This document shows, piece after piece, positions 39,240-49,302 of a stretch of 64,000 nt of DNA. The stretch covers positions 1,922,001 to 1,986,000 of the forward strand of contig NZ_OU912926.1 in NCBI RefSeq assembly GCF_918378365.1, in the 5' to 3' direction. The stretch is from Candidatus Nitrotoga arctica. Its GTDB lineage: Bacteria > Pseudomonadota > Gammaproteobacteria > Burkholderiales > Gallionellaceae. Position 1 is the first letter of the stretch, and the number at the start of each line of letters is the position of its first letter. Both the position numbers and the translations under genes were made by a program. The notes under the pieces were generated by a model. The model did not search any database. It was given only the letters and a program-made list of their open reading frames with translations, and was not told the origin of the DNA.

Positions 39240-40691
39240 ATGAGTTACTTGTCCACCCTATCCTCCGCCTACGCAGAAATTTTTCTGCTGGTGATGGTGA
39301 GTTTGATCCTGATCGTGGATCTGTTTGTCACTAGCCCTAATAAAACGCTAACCTACATATTGGTGCAACTGACACTTCTAAGTTGTGCACTGATTACCGT
39401 GGTGACCCATGAACCAGGCGTGGTTCACCTTTTCAATAATATGTTCGTGGACGACTTAATGTCCGATGTACTCAAACTATTAAGCTACCTCACTGTATCC
39501 ATGGTGCTGGTATATTCACGTAGCTATTTGATATTGCGCGGACTATTCACGGGCGAGTTCATGGTACTTACATTATTTGCCCTGCTCGGCATGATGGTGA
39601 TGATTTCAGCTACCCACTTCCTTACTCTGTACATTGGGCTGGAATTACTGTCACTCAGCCTATACGCGATGGTCGCGCTGCAACGCGATTCCGCCACTGC
39701 CACTGAAGCAGCGATGAAATATTTCATTCTAGGCGCACTTGCTTCCGGCTTGCTCTTGTACGGGATGTCCATGTTATATGGCGCTACCAGCACGCTTGAA
39801 GTTGCTGCGATCTCCGATGCCATCACGCACGGTGTGGAAAACAAGGCACTGCTCGTGTTCGGCTTGGTATTCATTGTGGCAGGTCTAGCTTTCAAGCTTG
39901 GCGCCGTTCCATTTCATATGTGGGTGCCAGACGTTTACCACGGCGCACCAACTGCTGTAACCATGCTAATCGGCTCCGCGCCCAAGTTAGCCGTCTTCGC
40001 TTTCGTTATGCGAATTTTGGTGGACGGTTTGCAGCCGCTGGTGATGCACTGGTCCGGTATGCTAGCTATCCTCGCTGTGCTGTCTATGGCTATTGGCAAC
40101 ATTACCGCTATTGCACAGACTAACCTTAAACGCATGCTGGCTTACTCCACTATCGCGCATATGGGCTTTTTTTTGCTAGGCGTATTGAGTGGGGGCATTG
40201 ATGGTTACAGTTCCGCCATGTTCTACGTAGTGATTTATGTATTAATGAGCCTTGGTGGTTTCGGTATGATTATGCTGCTATCGCGTGAAGGTTTCGAGGC
40301 GGACATGCTCAATGACTTTAAGGGACTTAACCAGCGCAGCCCGTGGCTCGCGTTCATGATGCTTATACTAATGTTCTCTATGGCAGGGGTACCCCCAACG
40401 GCAGGCTTCTACGCCAAACTTTCTGTTTTACAGGCAGTAGTGGGCGCCGGGCACGTTCTTCTTGCTGTGATAGCGGTGCTATTCTCGTTAATAGGCGCAT
40501 TTTATTATCTGCGTATCGTCAAGTTAATGTATTTCGATGCCCCAGAAACTCATCTCCCTATTTCCATCCAGCCTGACAACGGCTTGCTGATTTCCATTAA
40601 TGGGCTGGCGATATTGGCCTTGGGTATTATGCCCAGCGCATTGATAACGGTATGCGCAGTGGCGGTGCAAAAATCATTGATGTTGCATTAA
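39240..40691 (+). CDS. nuoN: NADH-quinone oxidoreductase subunit N
   Basis: A 483-residue antiporter-like subunit, the last of the nuoA-N series. Diagnostic parts are [55 protein letters not shown] and [19 protein letters not shown] 39240 with GAGGA before it is preferred over an in-frame start at 39198 that overlaps nuoM. No clear terminator follows within 230 bases, though a GC-rich hairpin (GCTTGTGC/GCGCAAGC) lies near 40732-40767. Confidence 0.98.
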   Translation: MSYLSTLSSAYAEIFLLVMVSLILIVDLFVTSPNKTLTYILVQLTLLSCALITVVTHEPGVVHLFNNMFVDDLMSDVLKLLSYLTVSMVLVYSRSYLILRGLFTGEFMVLTLFALLGMMVMISATHFLTLYIGLELLSLSLYAMVALQRDSATATEAAMKYFILGALASGLLLYGMSMLYGATSTLEVAAISDAITHGVENKALLVFGLVFIVAGLAFKLGAVPFHMWVPDVYHGAPTAVTMLIGSAPKLAVFAFVMRILVDGLQPLVMHWSGMLAILAVLSMAIGNITAIAQTNLKRMLAYSTIAHMGFFLLGVLSGGIDGYSSAMFYVVIYVLMSLGGFGMIMLLSREGFEADMLNDFKGLNQRSPWLAFMMLILMFSMAGVPPTAGFYAKLSVLQAVVGAGHVLLAVIAVLFSLIGAFYYLRIVKLMYFDAPETHLPISIQPDNGLLISINGLAILALGIMPSALITVCAVAVQKSLMLH

Positions 40692-40925
40692 ATATATCTG
40701 CAATGTCGAAAATAAAAATTTGATGGTTATCCCCGCTTGTGCCGGTTGCTGGTTTCCAGCGCAAGCACAAATCCATCCGTTATCATCCGGACAATTGACC
40801 TGCTTATCTTGAGGTTTGGGTATTTGTCATCTCCCAGAAGCGATTTAATCAGATATGTACTTAATTAATAAAATTAAATACAATAAATTAAACAAATAAA
40901 CAGGGTTTACCAAGGTGAACATTCA

Positions 40926-41774
40926 GTGAACGTCATCTCGATTTCTTTGCTTACTACATTATTGCTAATACTTGCTAATTCTGAAACGCAGGCAGCTGGC
41001 AATAAGAACAAAGCTGCTACACCTTCGGTGCCGAAAAAAGAATCAACACCAAAAGATGGATTACTGTTATTACAGAACGCTGCTGCACAGGGAGTTGCTG
41101 AGGCGCAATACAATTTAGGTTGGATATATTCCAAGGGTGAAGGCGTGCCCAAGGATACTACCAAGAGTTTTGAGTGGTTTCAAAAAGCTGCTGCTCAGGG
41201 ACATACCGAAGCGCAATTTTTCCTCGGCGTAATGTATGCCAAAGGTGAAGGAATATCCAAGGATTCTGCTAAAGCAATTGAGTGGTTTCAGAAAGCGGCT
41301 GCTCAAGGGCATGCTGAAGCGCAATTCTTCCTTGGAGTAATATATACCTATGGCGAAGGCGTAACCAAGGACGTTGCAAAAGCGATGGAGTGGTATCAGA
41401 AGGCAGCTGCTCAGAGCCATATTGAAGCGCAATATAACCTCGGCTGGATGTATTCTAATGGCGAAGGTGTACTCAAGGATGCTGCCAAGACTTTTGAGTG
41501 GTTTCAAAAAGCAGCTGTTCAGGGACATGCCGAAGCGCAATACAATCTAGGCATGATGTATCGAGATAATGAAGGTGTACCCAAAGATGCTACGAAAGCC
41601 ATTGAATGGCTTCAAAAAGCGGCTGCTCAGCAGCATGCCGAAGCGCAATACACTCTAGGCTTGATGTATCGAGATGGTGAAGGCGTACCTAAGGACTCTG
41701 CGAAAGCCACCGAATGGCTTAAAAAAGCGGCTAGTCAAGGACATGCCAAAGCGCAATTCTTACTCAACGCGTAA
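40926..41774 (+). CDS. Secreted Sel1-repeat (TPR-like) protein
   Basis: A 282-residue protein with a signal peptide (ISLLTTLLLILANSETQA) and six tandem 36-residue Sel1 repeats plus a partial seventh, from about residue 58 to the end. Each follows AEAQYNLGxMYxxGEGVPKDxxKAxEWxQKAAAQGH. These alpha-alpha superhelices bind other proteins; in bacteria they act in envelope stress, secretion or host contact. GTG 40926 follows AAGGTG; no in-frame ATG fits. Repeats are close at DNA level, so recombination could change their number. No partner gene is adjacent. Confidence 0.9.
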   Translation: MNVISISLLTTLLLILANSETQAAGNKNKAATPSVPKKESTPKDGLLLLQNAAAQGVAEAQYNLGWIYSKGEGVPKDTTKSFEWFQKAAAQGHTEAQFFLGVMYAKGEGISKDSAKAIEWFQKAAAQGHAEAQFFLGVIYTYGEGVTKDVAKAMEWYQKAAAQSHIEAQYNLGWMYSNGEGVLKDAAKTFEWFQKAAVQGHAEAQYNLGMMYRDNEGVPKDATKAIEWLQKAAAQQHAEAQYTLGLMYRDGEGVPKDSAKATEWLKKAASQGHAKAQFLLNA

Positions 41775-41901
41775 GGATGTCCTGAATTTTGTGTAAACGA
41801 AATTTGTTTATGCCGCGGGATCTGTTCCCCAATATTGGATAAGTAACAATCAAGCGCACCTTTGCAGTCCTTGATGAGCTTCTCCGCTTTCCCATCTTTG
41901 C

Positions 41902-44364
41902 TTAAACAGATTGCAACACTTGTAACGGCGATATCTGCGCCACACGGCGCGTAGCCAGCCATCCTGCCAAGGTCACTGTAACGATCCCACCGCCCACACC
42001 AACCAACCAGATTAACGCGCTGGGATGATAAGGGATTTCCAGAACTTTAATTGCCAATACCCAGCCCAGCAAAGTTCCACCTGCGGCTGCGAATAGGCCA
42101 CTCAATGCGCCTAGCACGGCAAATTCAGTCAGGTGTAATCGCCGCAAATAACGACTGTCGGCCCCCAATGTACGCAGGATAGCGGCCTGTTGAATGCGTT
42201 CATCTTGCGTAGCGAGCAGCGCAGCATATAGCACAGCCAAGCCACTCAATAGAGTAAATAAAAAGACCGCGCTCATGGTTTGAGCTATCTGGTCCATGAT
42301 TTGGCGCACTTGTTCAATCACCGCATCGGTGTCTATCAGTAGCAGATTGGGGAAGGCTTTGATCAACACATCGCTAGCCTGCGCCTTATCAGCTGGCAAA
42401 TAGAAGCTGGTCAAATAACTGGCCGGATAATCTATCAGCGTATTAGACGCAGTGATTACGTAAAAATTTACCTGCATGGAATCCCACTGTACCTTGCGCA
42501 GGTTTACCACTTGCGCACTGAACGGGCTGCCCGCCACGTCGTAAGTCAGGGTGTCGCCCATGTTAATACCCAACGTTTTGGCTATTCCCTCTTCCACGGA
42601 CAACACCGATGACGCACCCTGCTTCCACCATGCACCCTGTACCAAGGCATTATCAGTTGGCAAATGATCTGACCAGGATAGATTGAATTCGCGTTCCACT
42701 AGCGCACGGGCACGCGTCTCGGAGTAATCGTTCCCGCTGATCGCGTGATTGTTGATTGCTATCAGCCGCCCCCGCACCATGGGAAATAATTGTGGCGCAG
42801 GTAATTGCTGCTCTGTGAAGAAATTTTTTATCGCGGAACGCTGATCGGGCTGGATATTGACAATAAAACGATTCGGCGCATCCGGCGGCATGCGCCCGCG
42901 CCAACTTTCCAACAGGTCGGCACGCACAAAAGTAAGCAGCAGTAAGGCCATGCCGCCTAGACTGAGTGCCACAATTTGCAGCGCATTAGTGCGCCCGTGC
43001 CTGGCCAAATTCGCAAAGGCATGGCTCCCACGCAGGGGTAGCCATGCCAAAGTGTGCACGGCAAGCCAGGCCAGCAGGCCGAACAACAGCATGCCAGCTG
43101 TCACCCCCCCCAACACGGTCAAGCCCAGCTTGAGTGAACCGGCCTGCCATAGAAATAACCCGCTGAGCACCGCAGCGCCTGACACATACAGCAAGCCGGT
43201 GCGCGCCGGAGGCATGCCCAATTCACGGCGAATAACACGCAACGGAGACACTCTTTTTAACTGCCACAACGGCAAGAAAGCAAAACCAAGTAACAGCGCC
43301 ATGCCGCTGGCCGCAGCCTGCCACAATGGCAACCAACCAGGCGAGGGCAAAGCAGCCTCACTCATACTCTCAATGGACTGCACCAGCGCAAACTGAGCCG
43401 CATAACCGAGCAAATCACCCAACAATACGGCAAATATGCCCAGCAGCAAAAACTGGTACATAAAAATGCGTAATACCTGCGCCTGCGTGGCTCCCAAACA
43501 GCGCATCATGGCGCAGGTGTCGAGATGACGCATGATGAAATGGCTCGCGGCCAGCGCCATAGCCACACCTGCCAGCACTACGGCAGTAAGCGCTGCCAGC
43601 CCTAAAAAATGTTCGGCACGCTCCAACGCAGTTCGAATTTCCGGACGCGCATCGCGCACGTCCTCCAACTTTTCACCCACTACCAGCTGTCCCTTTAGCC
43701 AGACACGCAAGTTGACAAGCTGTGCCGAATCCCCTGCAAACAGAATTTTATAGCTGATACGGCTACCAGGTTGGACTAGGCCGCTAGCAGGCAGATCGGC
43801 TGCATTTATCTGCACACGCGGCGCAAAACTGGCGAAGCCGACAGACTGATCCACGTCACGTACCATGCGCGCAGCCACGCGCATGTGCAGCGCGCCAATA
43901 ACAACTTCATTACCCAGCTGCAAGCCCATGCGTTGCAGCAAACGCTTATCCGCCCATATTGTGCCGGGTGCCGGTATGCCTTGCGCGACATGCTGCGTAC
44001 CATCGTCAATATGGATTTTGCCGCGTAGCGGATAGCCTTCTTCCACCGCCTGAATTTCCGCCAGCACGTTTTGCTGATCGTAAACCACCATGCTGGGAAA
44101 AGTAGCAATTTCAACCACGCGTAGACCCCGTTGCAGTGCGGCTGCCCGATAAGCTGGCGGGAATGGATGTGTAGCGACAAGGCGCAGATCGGCACCCAGA
44201 AGACTAGTAGCTTCCTGCTGCAGAGCCAGGCCAACCCGATTGGCAAACAGTCCCACTGTAGCAATGCTGCCCACCGCCAGCACCAAAGCAATAAGCAGTA
44301 CACGCCATTCTCCAGTGCGCCAGTCCCGCCGCAGCATGAGCCATGACAAATGCAACGTATTCAC
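41902..44364 (-). CDS. ybbP: YbbP-type ABC transporter permease
   Basis: An 820-residue FtsX/MacB-type permease with an N-terminal helix (WRVLLIALVLAVGSIATVGLF), a large periplasmic region, and two groups of membrane helices ending with ALIWLVGVGGGIVTVTLAGWLATRRVAQISPLQVL. It starts with GTG 44364, overlapping the ybbA stop (GTGA), so it is coupled to ybbA. In E. coli ybbA-ybbP is also divergent from tesA, and the same order here supports the name. The family is LolCDE/MacB-like; its substrate is uncertain. Confidence 0.9.
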   Translation of the reverse strand: MNTLHLSWLMLRRDWRTGEWRVLLIALVLAVGSIATVGLFANRVGLALQQEATSLLGADLRLVATHPFPPAYRAAALQRGLRVVEIATFPSMVVYDQQNVLAEIQAVEEGYPLRGKIHIDDGTQHVAQGIPAPGTIWADKRLLQRMGLQLGNEVVIGALHMRVAARMVRDVDQSVGFASFAPRVQINAADLPASGLVQPGSRISYKILFAGDSAQLVNLRVWLKGQLVVGEKLEDVRDARPEIRTALERAEHFLGLAALTAVVLAGVAMALAASHFIMRHLDTCAMMRCLGATQAQVLRIFMYQFLLLGIFAVLLGDLLGYAAQFALVQSIESMSEAALPSPGWLPLWQAAASGMALLLGFAFLPLWQLKRVSPLRVIRRELGMPPARTGLLYVSGAAVLSGLFLWQAGSLKLGLTVLGGVTAGMLLFGLLAWLAVHTLAWLPLRGSHAFANLARHGRTNALQIVALSLGGMALLLLTFVRADLLESWRGRMPPDAPNRFIVNIQPDQRSAIKNFFTEQQLPAPQLFPMVRGRLIAINNHAISGNDYSETRARALVEREFNLSWSDHLPTDNALVQGAWWKQGASSVLSVEEGIAKTLGINMGDTLTYDVAGSPFSAQVVNLRKVQWDSMQVNFYVITASNTLIDYPASYLTSFYLPADKAQASDVLIKAFPNLLLIDTDAVIEQVRQIMDQIAQTMSAVFLFTLLSGLAVLYAALLATQDERIQQAAILRTLGADSRYLRRLHLTEFAVLGALSGLFAAAGGTLLGWVLAIKVLEIPYHPSALIWLVGVGGGIVTVTLAGWLATRRVAQISPLQVLQSV

Positions 44365-45029
44365 GGCACAATCCGTCCTGCGGCCAAATGCAGCTGCCGC
44401 CCACACTGTTGCGCCAACACATTATCATGAGTCACTAATATAAGAGTGGTGCCCTGCGCACCGTTTAACTCCAGCATCAGATCAATGATCTGACCACCCG
44501 TGGCGGCATCGAGATTGCCTGTAGGTTCGTCTGCAAACAGGATTTTTGGCTGCACAACAAACGCGCGCGCCATCGCCACGCGCTGTTGCTCACCGCCGGA
44601 CAAATGTTTGGGTAAATGGCTCAGACGCGCGGCCAGGCCCACGCGCTGCAAGGCAGCTGTAGCACGCTCGCGCGCATCTGATGCACCGTGCAATTCCAGC
44701 GGCAGCATCACGTTTTCCAGCGCGGTCAAGGCTGGCAGCAACTGAAATGATTGGAAAACAAAACCTGCCAGACGACCACGTAAACGCGCGCGTTCATCCT
44801 CATCGAAAGAAAAAATATCAACCCCGTCGAGGTATACTGTCCCGCTACTGGGCACATCCAGTCCGGCTAACAGTCCCAACAGAGTAGACTTACCAGAACC
44901 GGACGCACCCAGGATAGCAAGACTATCACCCGGCTCGACGGTAAAACTGACCTCGTGCAAGATAACAAGAGGCTGTCCACCACTTTCTACTTGCTTACCC
45001 AGATTCATTGCCCGCAAAATAGACGCCAT
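44361..45029 (-). CDS. ybbA: YbbA-type ABC transporter ATPase
   Basis: A 222-residue ATP-binding subunit of the LolD/MacB type. Walker [10 protein letters not shown], signature [15 protein letters not shown] and Walker [13 protein letters not shown] are intact. It powers the YbbP permease. ATG 45029 shares two bases with the ATG of divergent tesA (45028), so the start sites overlap; ATG 45008 is a possible alternative. No strong ribosome site is seen for either. Confidence 0.93.
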   Translation of the reverse strand: MASILRAMNLGKQVESGGQPLVILHEVSFTVEPGDSLAILGASGSGKSTLLGLLAGLDVPSSGTVYLDGVDIFSFDEDERARLRGRLAGFVFQSFQLLPALTALENVMLPLELHGASDARERATAALQRVGLAARLSHLPKHLSGGEQQRVAMARAFVVQPKILFADEPTGNLDAATGGQIIDLMLELNGAQGTTLILVTHDNVLAQQCGRQLHLAAGRIVP

Positions 45030-45657
45030 GAAACTTCTCACTTTCTTTAAATCAGTTTTATTATGTGCGTGTTGCCTGCTATCTGGGGTGAGTGGCGCAC
45101 AACAACAAACCATACTGGTGTTTGGCGATAGTCTATCAGCGGCGTATGGCATTCCACGGGCATCGGGCTGGGTCAACCTGTTGCAGCAAGAAGTACAACG
45201 CAGCCATCCACAATATAAAGTAGTTAACGCCAGCATCAGCGGCGAAACAACCAGTGGCGGACGGCAGCGTATTGCCCCAGCCTTGCGTCAGCATTCCCCC
45301 AGTATTGTCATTCTAGAACTGGGTGCCAATGACGGCCTGCGCGGCACATCTATCGCCGATATCGAGACAAATCTCAGCGCTATTATTCAACAATCACGAA
45401 AAAGTAACAGAAAAGTGCTGCTAGTGGGAATTCAGTTACCACCCAATTATGGCAAAAACTACACCGATCAATTCAAGGCACTCTATTCCCGGCTGGCGCA
45501 GCGCCACAAGGTGGAGCTGGTTCCGTTCATGCTGAAAGATGTTCAGCCGGAGCAATTTCAGGCCGACAACTTGCACCCCACAGCGTCGGCGCAAGCGCAA
45601 ATCCTTCAGACTATTCTGGACAAACTGAAACCCTTATTGCAGACGAACCACTTCTAA
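45028..45657 (+). CDS. tesA: TesA-type thioesterase/lysophospholipase (SGNH hydrolase)
   Basis: A 209-residue periplasmic esterase with a signal peptide (LLCACCLLSGVSGAQQ). SGNH blocks are present: VFGDSLSAAYGIP with the catalytic Ser, the Gly in SISGETTSGG, LGANDGLRG with Asn, and DNLHPTASAQ with Asp and His. It hydrolyses acyl-thioesters and lysophospholipids. It is divergent from ybbA with overlapping start codons. The stop is eleven bases from the convergent sppA stop. Confidence 0.93.
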   Translation: MKLLTFFKSVLLCACCLLSGVSGAQQQTILVFGDSLSAAYGIPRASGWVNLLQQEVQRSHPQYKVVNASISGETTSGGRQRIAPALRQHSPSIVILELGANDGLRGTSIADIETNLSAIIQQSRKSNRKVLLVGIQLPPNYGKNYTDQFKALYSRLAQRHKVELVPFMLKDVQPEQFQADNLHPTASAQAQILQTILDKLKPLLQTNHF

Positions 45658-45668
45658 TGGCGTAGTGT

Positions 45669-46616
45669 TTAACGAAGTTTGATGCCAGCCTGAGTAGATA
45701 AACCCGGGAAAGCGCTCGCCATTCCCGCGCCGAAACGCTTGGCGAGCCGCTCTGCAATCCCCTCATGGGTAGTGAAATCGACAATATCCTCTGCCTTGAT
45801 TACATCGCGCGCCACGCTTTCCATATTACCCATACCATCCGCCAAACCCAGCTCAATGCTCTTTTGTCCGGTCCAGATCAAGCCACTGAATATATCTGGT
45901 GATTCCTTCAGACGCTTGCCACGTCCATGTTTCACTACCTCAATAAATTGCTGGTGAATTTCGGCAAGCATATTTTTAGCATGTTCCTGCTGTCCAACAT
46001 TAACTGGCGAAAATGGGTCCATAAAACCCTTGTTCTCACCCGCCGTCATCAAGCGGCGCTCCACACCCAGCTTATCCATCGTTCCAGTAAAACCGAAACC
46101 GTCCATTAACACACCAATTGACCCAACCAGGCTCGCTTTATTGACAAAAATTTTGTCCGCCGCCGCCGCCACATAATAACAACCGGAAGCGCATATATCC
46201 TCAATCACCACATACAACGGGATCTTTGGGTACTTGGCACGTAAACGGTGAATTTCATCATTAATATAACCCGATTGCACCGGACTACCACCGGGGCTAT
46301 CCATTCGCAAGATCACCCCTTGCGTGTGACTATCCTTGAATGCATCCTGCAGGCTGGTCATGACACTGTCAGCATTGGCTGCGGTCTCTGCCGCAATCAC
46401 GCCATGCATATCCACCAGCGCGGTATGCTTGCCGCTTAACGGCGACTCGGATTTCCCTATCCAGCCCAGAAACAGAAATAGCAAGACACATAAATAGCCA
46501 AACGTCAACACCTTGAAAAAAATACTCCAGTGGCGCGCCCGGCGCTGCTCCTGAATGGCCGACATAGCAAGCTTCTCCAGCACGCCACGTTCCCAGTTGC
46601 TATTTTGTTCTGACAT
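45669..46616 (-). CDS. sppA: Signal peptide peptidase SppA, short S49 type
   Basis: A 315-residue membrane-anchored S49 peptidase. One helix (FLFLGWIG region, residues 35-55) anchors it. The catalytic Ser lies in DICASGCYYVAAAADKI, and the general-base Lys in NKASLVGSIGVLM. The short form forms octamers and degrades signal peptides and membrane fragments. It lies 33 bases downstream of the HAD phosphatase and is convergent with tesA. Confidence 0.93.
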   Translation of the reverse strand: MSEQNSNWERGVLEKLAMSAIQEQRRARHWSIFFKVLTFGYLCVLLFLFLGWIGKSESPLSGKHTALVDMHGVIAAETAANADSVMTSLQDAFKDSHTQGVILRMDSPGGSPVQSGYINDEIHRLRAKYPKIPLYVVIEDICASGCYYVAAAADKIFVNKASLVGSIGVLMDGFGFTGTMDKLGVERRLMTAGENKGFMDPFSPVNVGQQEHAKNMLAEIHQQFIEVVKHGRGKRLKESPDIFSGLIWTGQKSIELGLADGMGNMESVARDVIKAEDIVDFTTHEGIAERLAKRFGAGMASAFPGLSTQAGIKLR

Positions 46617-46649
46617 AATTATCCCTTAATAAAAACTGCACCCAGTATA

Positions 46650-47306
46650 TCAGGCGTATTCTTTAAACCATGCACGCAGTCCGACAAAATCGTCCAGCAA
46701 TGCCAGCGGTTCCAGACTACGCAACTGATCTACCGGGTGCGCGCCGTGCGTCATGCCAATCGCATCCACACCGGCGTTACGCGCCATCTGCAAATCATGC
46801 GTAGTATCACCCACCATCAACACACGCTGCGCCGTAACTCCAAGCTCATCCATAATTTCCAGCAGCATCGCTGGATGCGGCTTGGAAAATGTTTGGTCTG
46901 CAGTGCGGGTAGCATGGAAGTAAGACTCCATCCCGCTTGTCTGCATGGCCCGCTTTAACCCCTGTCGGCTTTTGCCCGTCGCCACTGCCAGCAAGTGCCC
47001 CGCAGCGTGCAGCTCCGCAATTGTCTGCTGCGCTCCCTCGAACAATGGAATAGCCTCATCCTGCGCAAGGAAATGATGGCGGTAACGTGCCACCAAATCA
47101 TCGCGCTGATTCTCCTGCAAATCCGGCACGGCTTGGCGCAGCGCCTCATGCAACCCTAAGCCAATTACATACTTCGCAACGGCATCGCTAGGCTCGGTTA
47201 AGCCCAAATCCCGACATGCAGCCTGGATCGAACTCGCTATTACTGCTGTGGAGTCCATCACTGTGCCATCCCAATCAAACACAATTAAATCATAACGTTT
47301 CGCCAT
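46650..47306 (-). CDS. HAD-family phosphatase, Gph-like
   Basis: A 218-residue HAD hydrolase with DLIVFDWDGTVMDST (motif I with nucleophile Asp), LAVATGKSR (motif II), KPHPAMLLEIMDELG (motif III Lys) and VGDTTHDLQMARNAG (motif IV). Such enzymes are annotated phosphoglycolate phosphatase or related. ATG 47306 is chosen because GGTGGA precedes it; the frame extends to 47363. In related genomes it sits between rluC and sppA; here an accessory insert separates it from rluC. Confidence 0.9.
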   Translation of the reverse strand: MAKRYDLIVFDWDGTVMDSTAVIASSIQAACRDLGLTEPSDAVAKYVIGLGLHEALRQAVPDLQENQRDDLVARYRHHFLAQDEAIPLFEGAQQTIAELHAAGHLLAVATGKSRQGLKRAMQTSGMESYFHATRTADQTFSKPHPAMLLEIMDELGVTAQRVLMVGDTTHDLQMARNAGVDAIGMTHGAHPVDQLRSLEPLALLDDFVGLRAWFKEYA

Positions 47307-47619
47307 AGAAATCCACCAAAAATGAGGCGCGGATATTAGCATTTTTGCCGACATCACTATCAAGCATTTCCTCTGAATACTACCCGCTTGGCATTACGCG
47401 CGATGAAAACAACTCAACAATCAAATTCAAGTAACGCGGTAATCTAAAAAAAACAGTCAACCCGTTTACATAGCGATCCACTAAGAATAAATAATTGGTA
47501 AAACTCCCTATAAGCATCAACTCCAATACTATGCACTTTAGCAGTTTATTTTAGCGTGTTAACTACCGAAAATAGGTTGGGCAACTTGAGGTGTCAATTT
47601 TTACCATAGGTTTCATACA
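47307..47619. other. Intergenic region at the edge of the accessory insert
   Basis: About 310 bases with no gene recognised. It is the left junction of the stretch that separates the phosphatase from rluC. Confidence 0.4.
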
Positions 47620-47687
47620 ATGAAAAAGCTATCAATACTGGCCATATGTTTACCGACCCAAGCACTTTGGGCAGGATTAACAGCTAA

Positions 47688-48882
47688 GGAAGCGCTGAAT
47701 AATTCACCCCGCCAGAGACCCCGGGGTGAGTTTTGCGGTTTTGGTCGAGAATTAGCTTGTGTTTGGCATGAATCGCGACGATTTTCGAGTCATTTTCTTC
47801 ATTCCCGTTTTCAGAACGTACCTTGAGTGTGTGCGTTGAGCAACCACCGGCGAGCCAGCATCAAATTAGCAAAGCCGAACAGCGAGAACAACTGGGCGGT
47901 ATTTTTAGCCAATCCTTTGTAGCGCGCCTTGCGATGACGAAACAAGTTCTTCACCACATGGAAGGGATGCTCGACTTTGGCACGAATGCTGGCTTTGGTA
48001 TGTTCAATCCTCTCCAGCAGTTCGCCCTCTGTCGTGTTGGGCAATGCCTTGCGTTTTCCCGGTCGTATCGCGACATGCCAGGTCACGGGTAGCGCCAGGT
48101 TCTCTTCCCGCTTCTCGACTCCTTGATAACCTGCATCGCCAAAGACGTCGGTTTCGCCACCGTGCAGGAGTGCCTGGGCTTGGGTGATGTCGTGAACATT
48201 GGCCGCTGTGCCGATGACGGTATGGACGAGTCCTGACTGTGCATCAACACCAATGTGCGCTTTCATTCCAAAATGCCACTGGTTGCCTTTCTTGGCTTGG
48301 TGCATCTCGCTGTCCCGCTTTTTGTTTTTGTTTTTGGTCGATGGCGCCGCTGCGATCAGTGTGGCATCGACGATGGTGCCTTCCCGCAGAAACAGGCCCT
48401 TCTCGGCGAGATGGGCGTTGATCGTATTGAAGATTGATTCGGTCAGTTGATGCGCTTCCAGCAAATGACGGAGTTGAGGAGGGTGGTGGCATCCGGTGCT
48501 GCTTCGCGACCCAGATCAACACCGACAAAGCGACCGATGGCCTGACTGTCGTAAAGCGCATCTTCTGTCCCTTCATCAGATAACCCAAAGCATTGCTGCG
48601 CGCTATATATGCGCAGCATCAGAACCAAGCCAATGGGCGGTCGACCCCGCCCACCGCTGCTCGGGTAATACGGCGCAATCGCTTTTTCCAACTCGACCCA
48701 CGGCGTGACTGCTTCAATTTCACTCAAAAATCGATCCCGGCGGGTCTGCTTCTTCTTAGCAGCGTATTCCAGTTCAGAAAAACTCGTTTGCATCACTTTC
48801 TCCCCCTGAAAATCAGTTCAGTGACATTCTCTCAGATTGACGAATTATTCCAACCAGTGCGCGGGAATAAATCAGTGTTTCC
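47688..48882 (-). mobile_element. IS5 family insertion sequence, 1195 bp
   Basis: The ends are GGAAGCGCTGAATAATTC (left) and, read from the right, GGAAACACTGATTTATTC: imperfect inverted repeats. CTAA at 47684-47687 and 48883-48886 is the four-base target duplication typical of IS5. The length of 1195 bp equals that of classical IS5. The transposase is broken by a frameshift, so this copy is probably not autonomous. Termini resemble those of the MITE at 9046-9143. Confidence 0.9.
47811..48796 (-). pseudogene. IS5 family transposase, frameshifted
   Basis: Two overlapping frames together make the full transposase of about 325 residues. The first (48796 to 48443) ends ...DATTLLNSVICW and then stops. 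The second continues from 48464 with LLEAHQLTESIFNTINAHLAEKGLFL to 47811. The two frames align at about 48470-48480, where loss of one T after CTCCTCAAC would explain the switch. IS5 DDE motifs (VDATLIAAAPS, DAGYQG) lie in the second part. A programmed frameshift is not expected in this family, so I call it inactivated. Confidence 0.85.
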
Positions 48883-48886
48883 CTAA

Positions 48887-49302
48887 GTCATTACCCTCAA
48901 CAATACCGGCCAGGTCGAAGGGAGTGGGAGTGCCGGAATATTTGATAAGCCAAAAGTCTCATGTTCGAGTGTCGGAATTTTTTACACTCTCGCTCGGAAA
49001 TCTTTCCGACGAATAACTGTCATCTGCGACACAAAGTGCTGGGTTTCAGATCACCGCATGAAGTATTATTTGAGGTGGAGATGCGCTACACCAAGCAAAC
49101 TTGAATCCGCCCATCCTTAAAAGCCTCTTATGCCTGTCGAAAAACTTTACATGCCGGGAGTGGTAAAAATTCGCCATAATCAATAATAAGATGATTATTA
49201 ACAATAATTATAACATGGCATGCATTCTGCTTGATACATCAACATTATCTTTTAATAAAATTCGGCTATGTCAGTCATGGGTCAACAAAGGAGAGAGCAA
49301 CT
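48887..49302. other. Region between IS5 and the PEP-CTERM gene
   Basis: Besides the tail of the split ORF (to 49016) no gene is seen. The right part should carry the promoter of the PEP-CTERM gene. Confidence 0.4.

Larger units (their letters stand above)
47620..49016 (+). pseudogene. Small secreted ORF split by the IS5 element
   Basis: ATG 47620 begins a signal-peptide-like sequence (KKLSILAICLPTQALWAGLTA). The IS5-type element enters after it at the CTAA target (47684-47687). Removing the element and one CTAA copy continues the frame to TAA 49014-49016, giving about 65 residues. That the frame stays open for 43 codons past the junction is suggestive but not strong, since such a stretch is not rare. 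The downstream part is not recognised. I treat it as a probable interrupted gene. Confidence 0.4.

Noticed and set aside
40732..40767. Hairpin after nuoN as operon terminator
   Set aside because: The stem is imperfect and no T-run follows, so I did not list it as a terminator.
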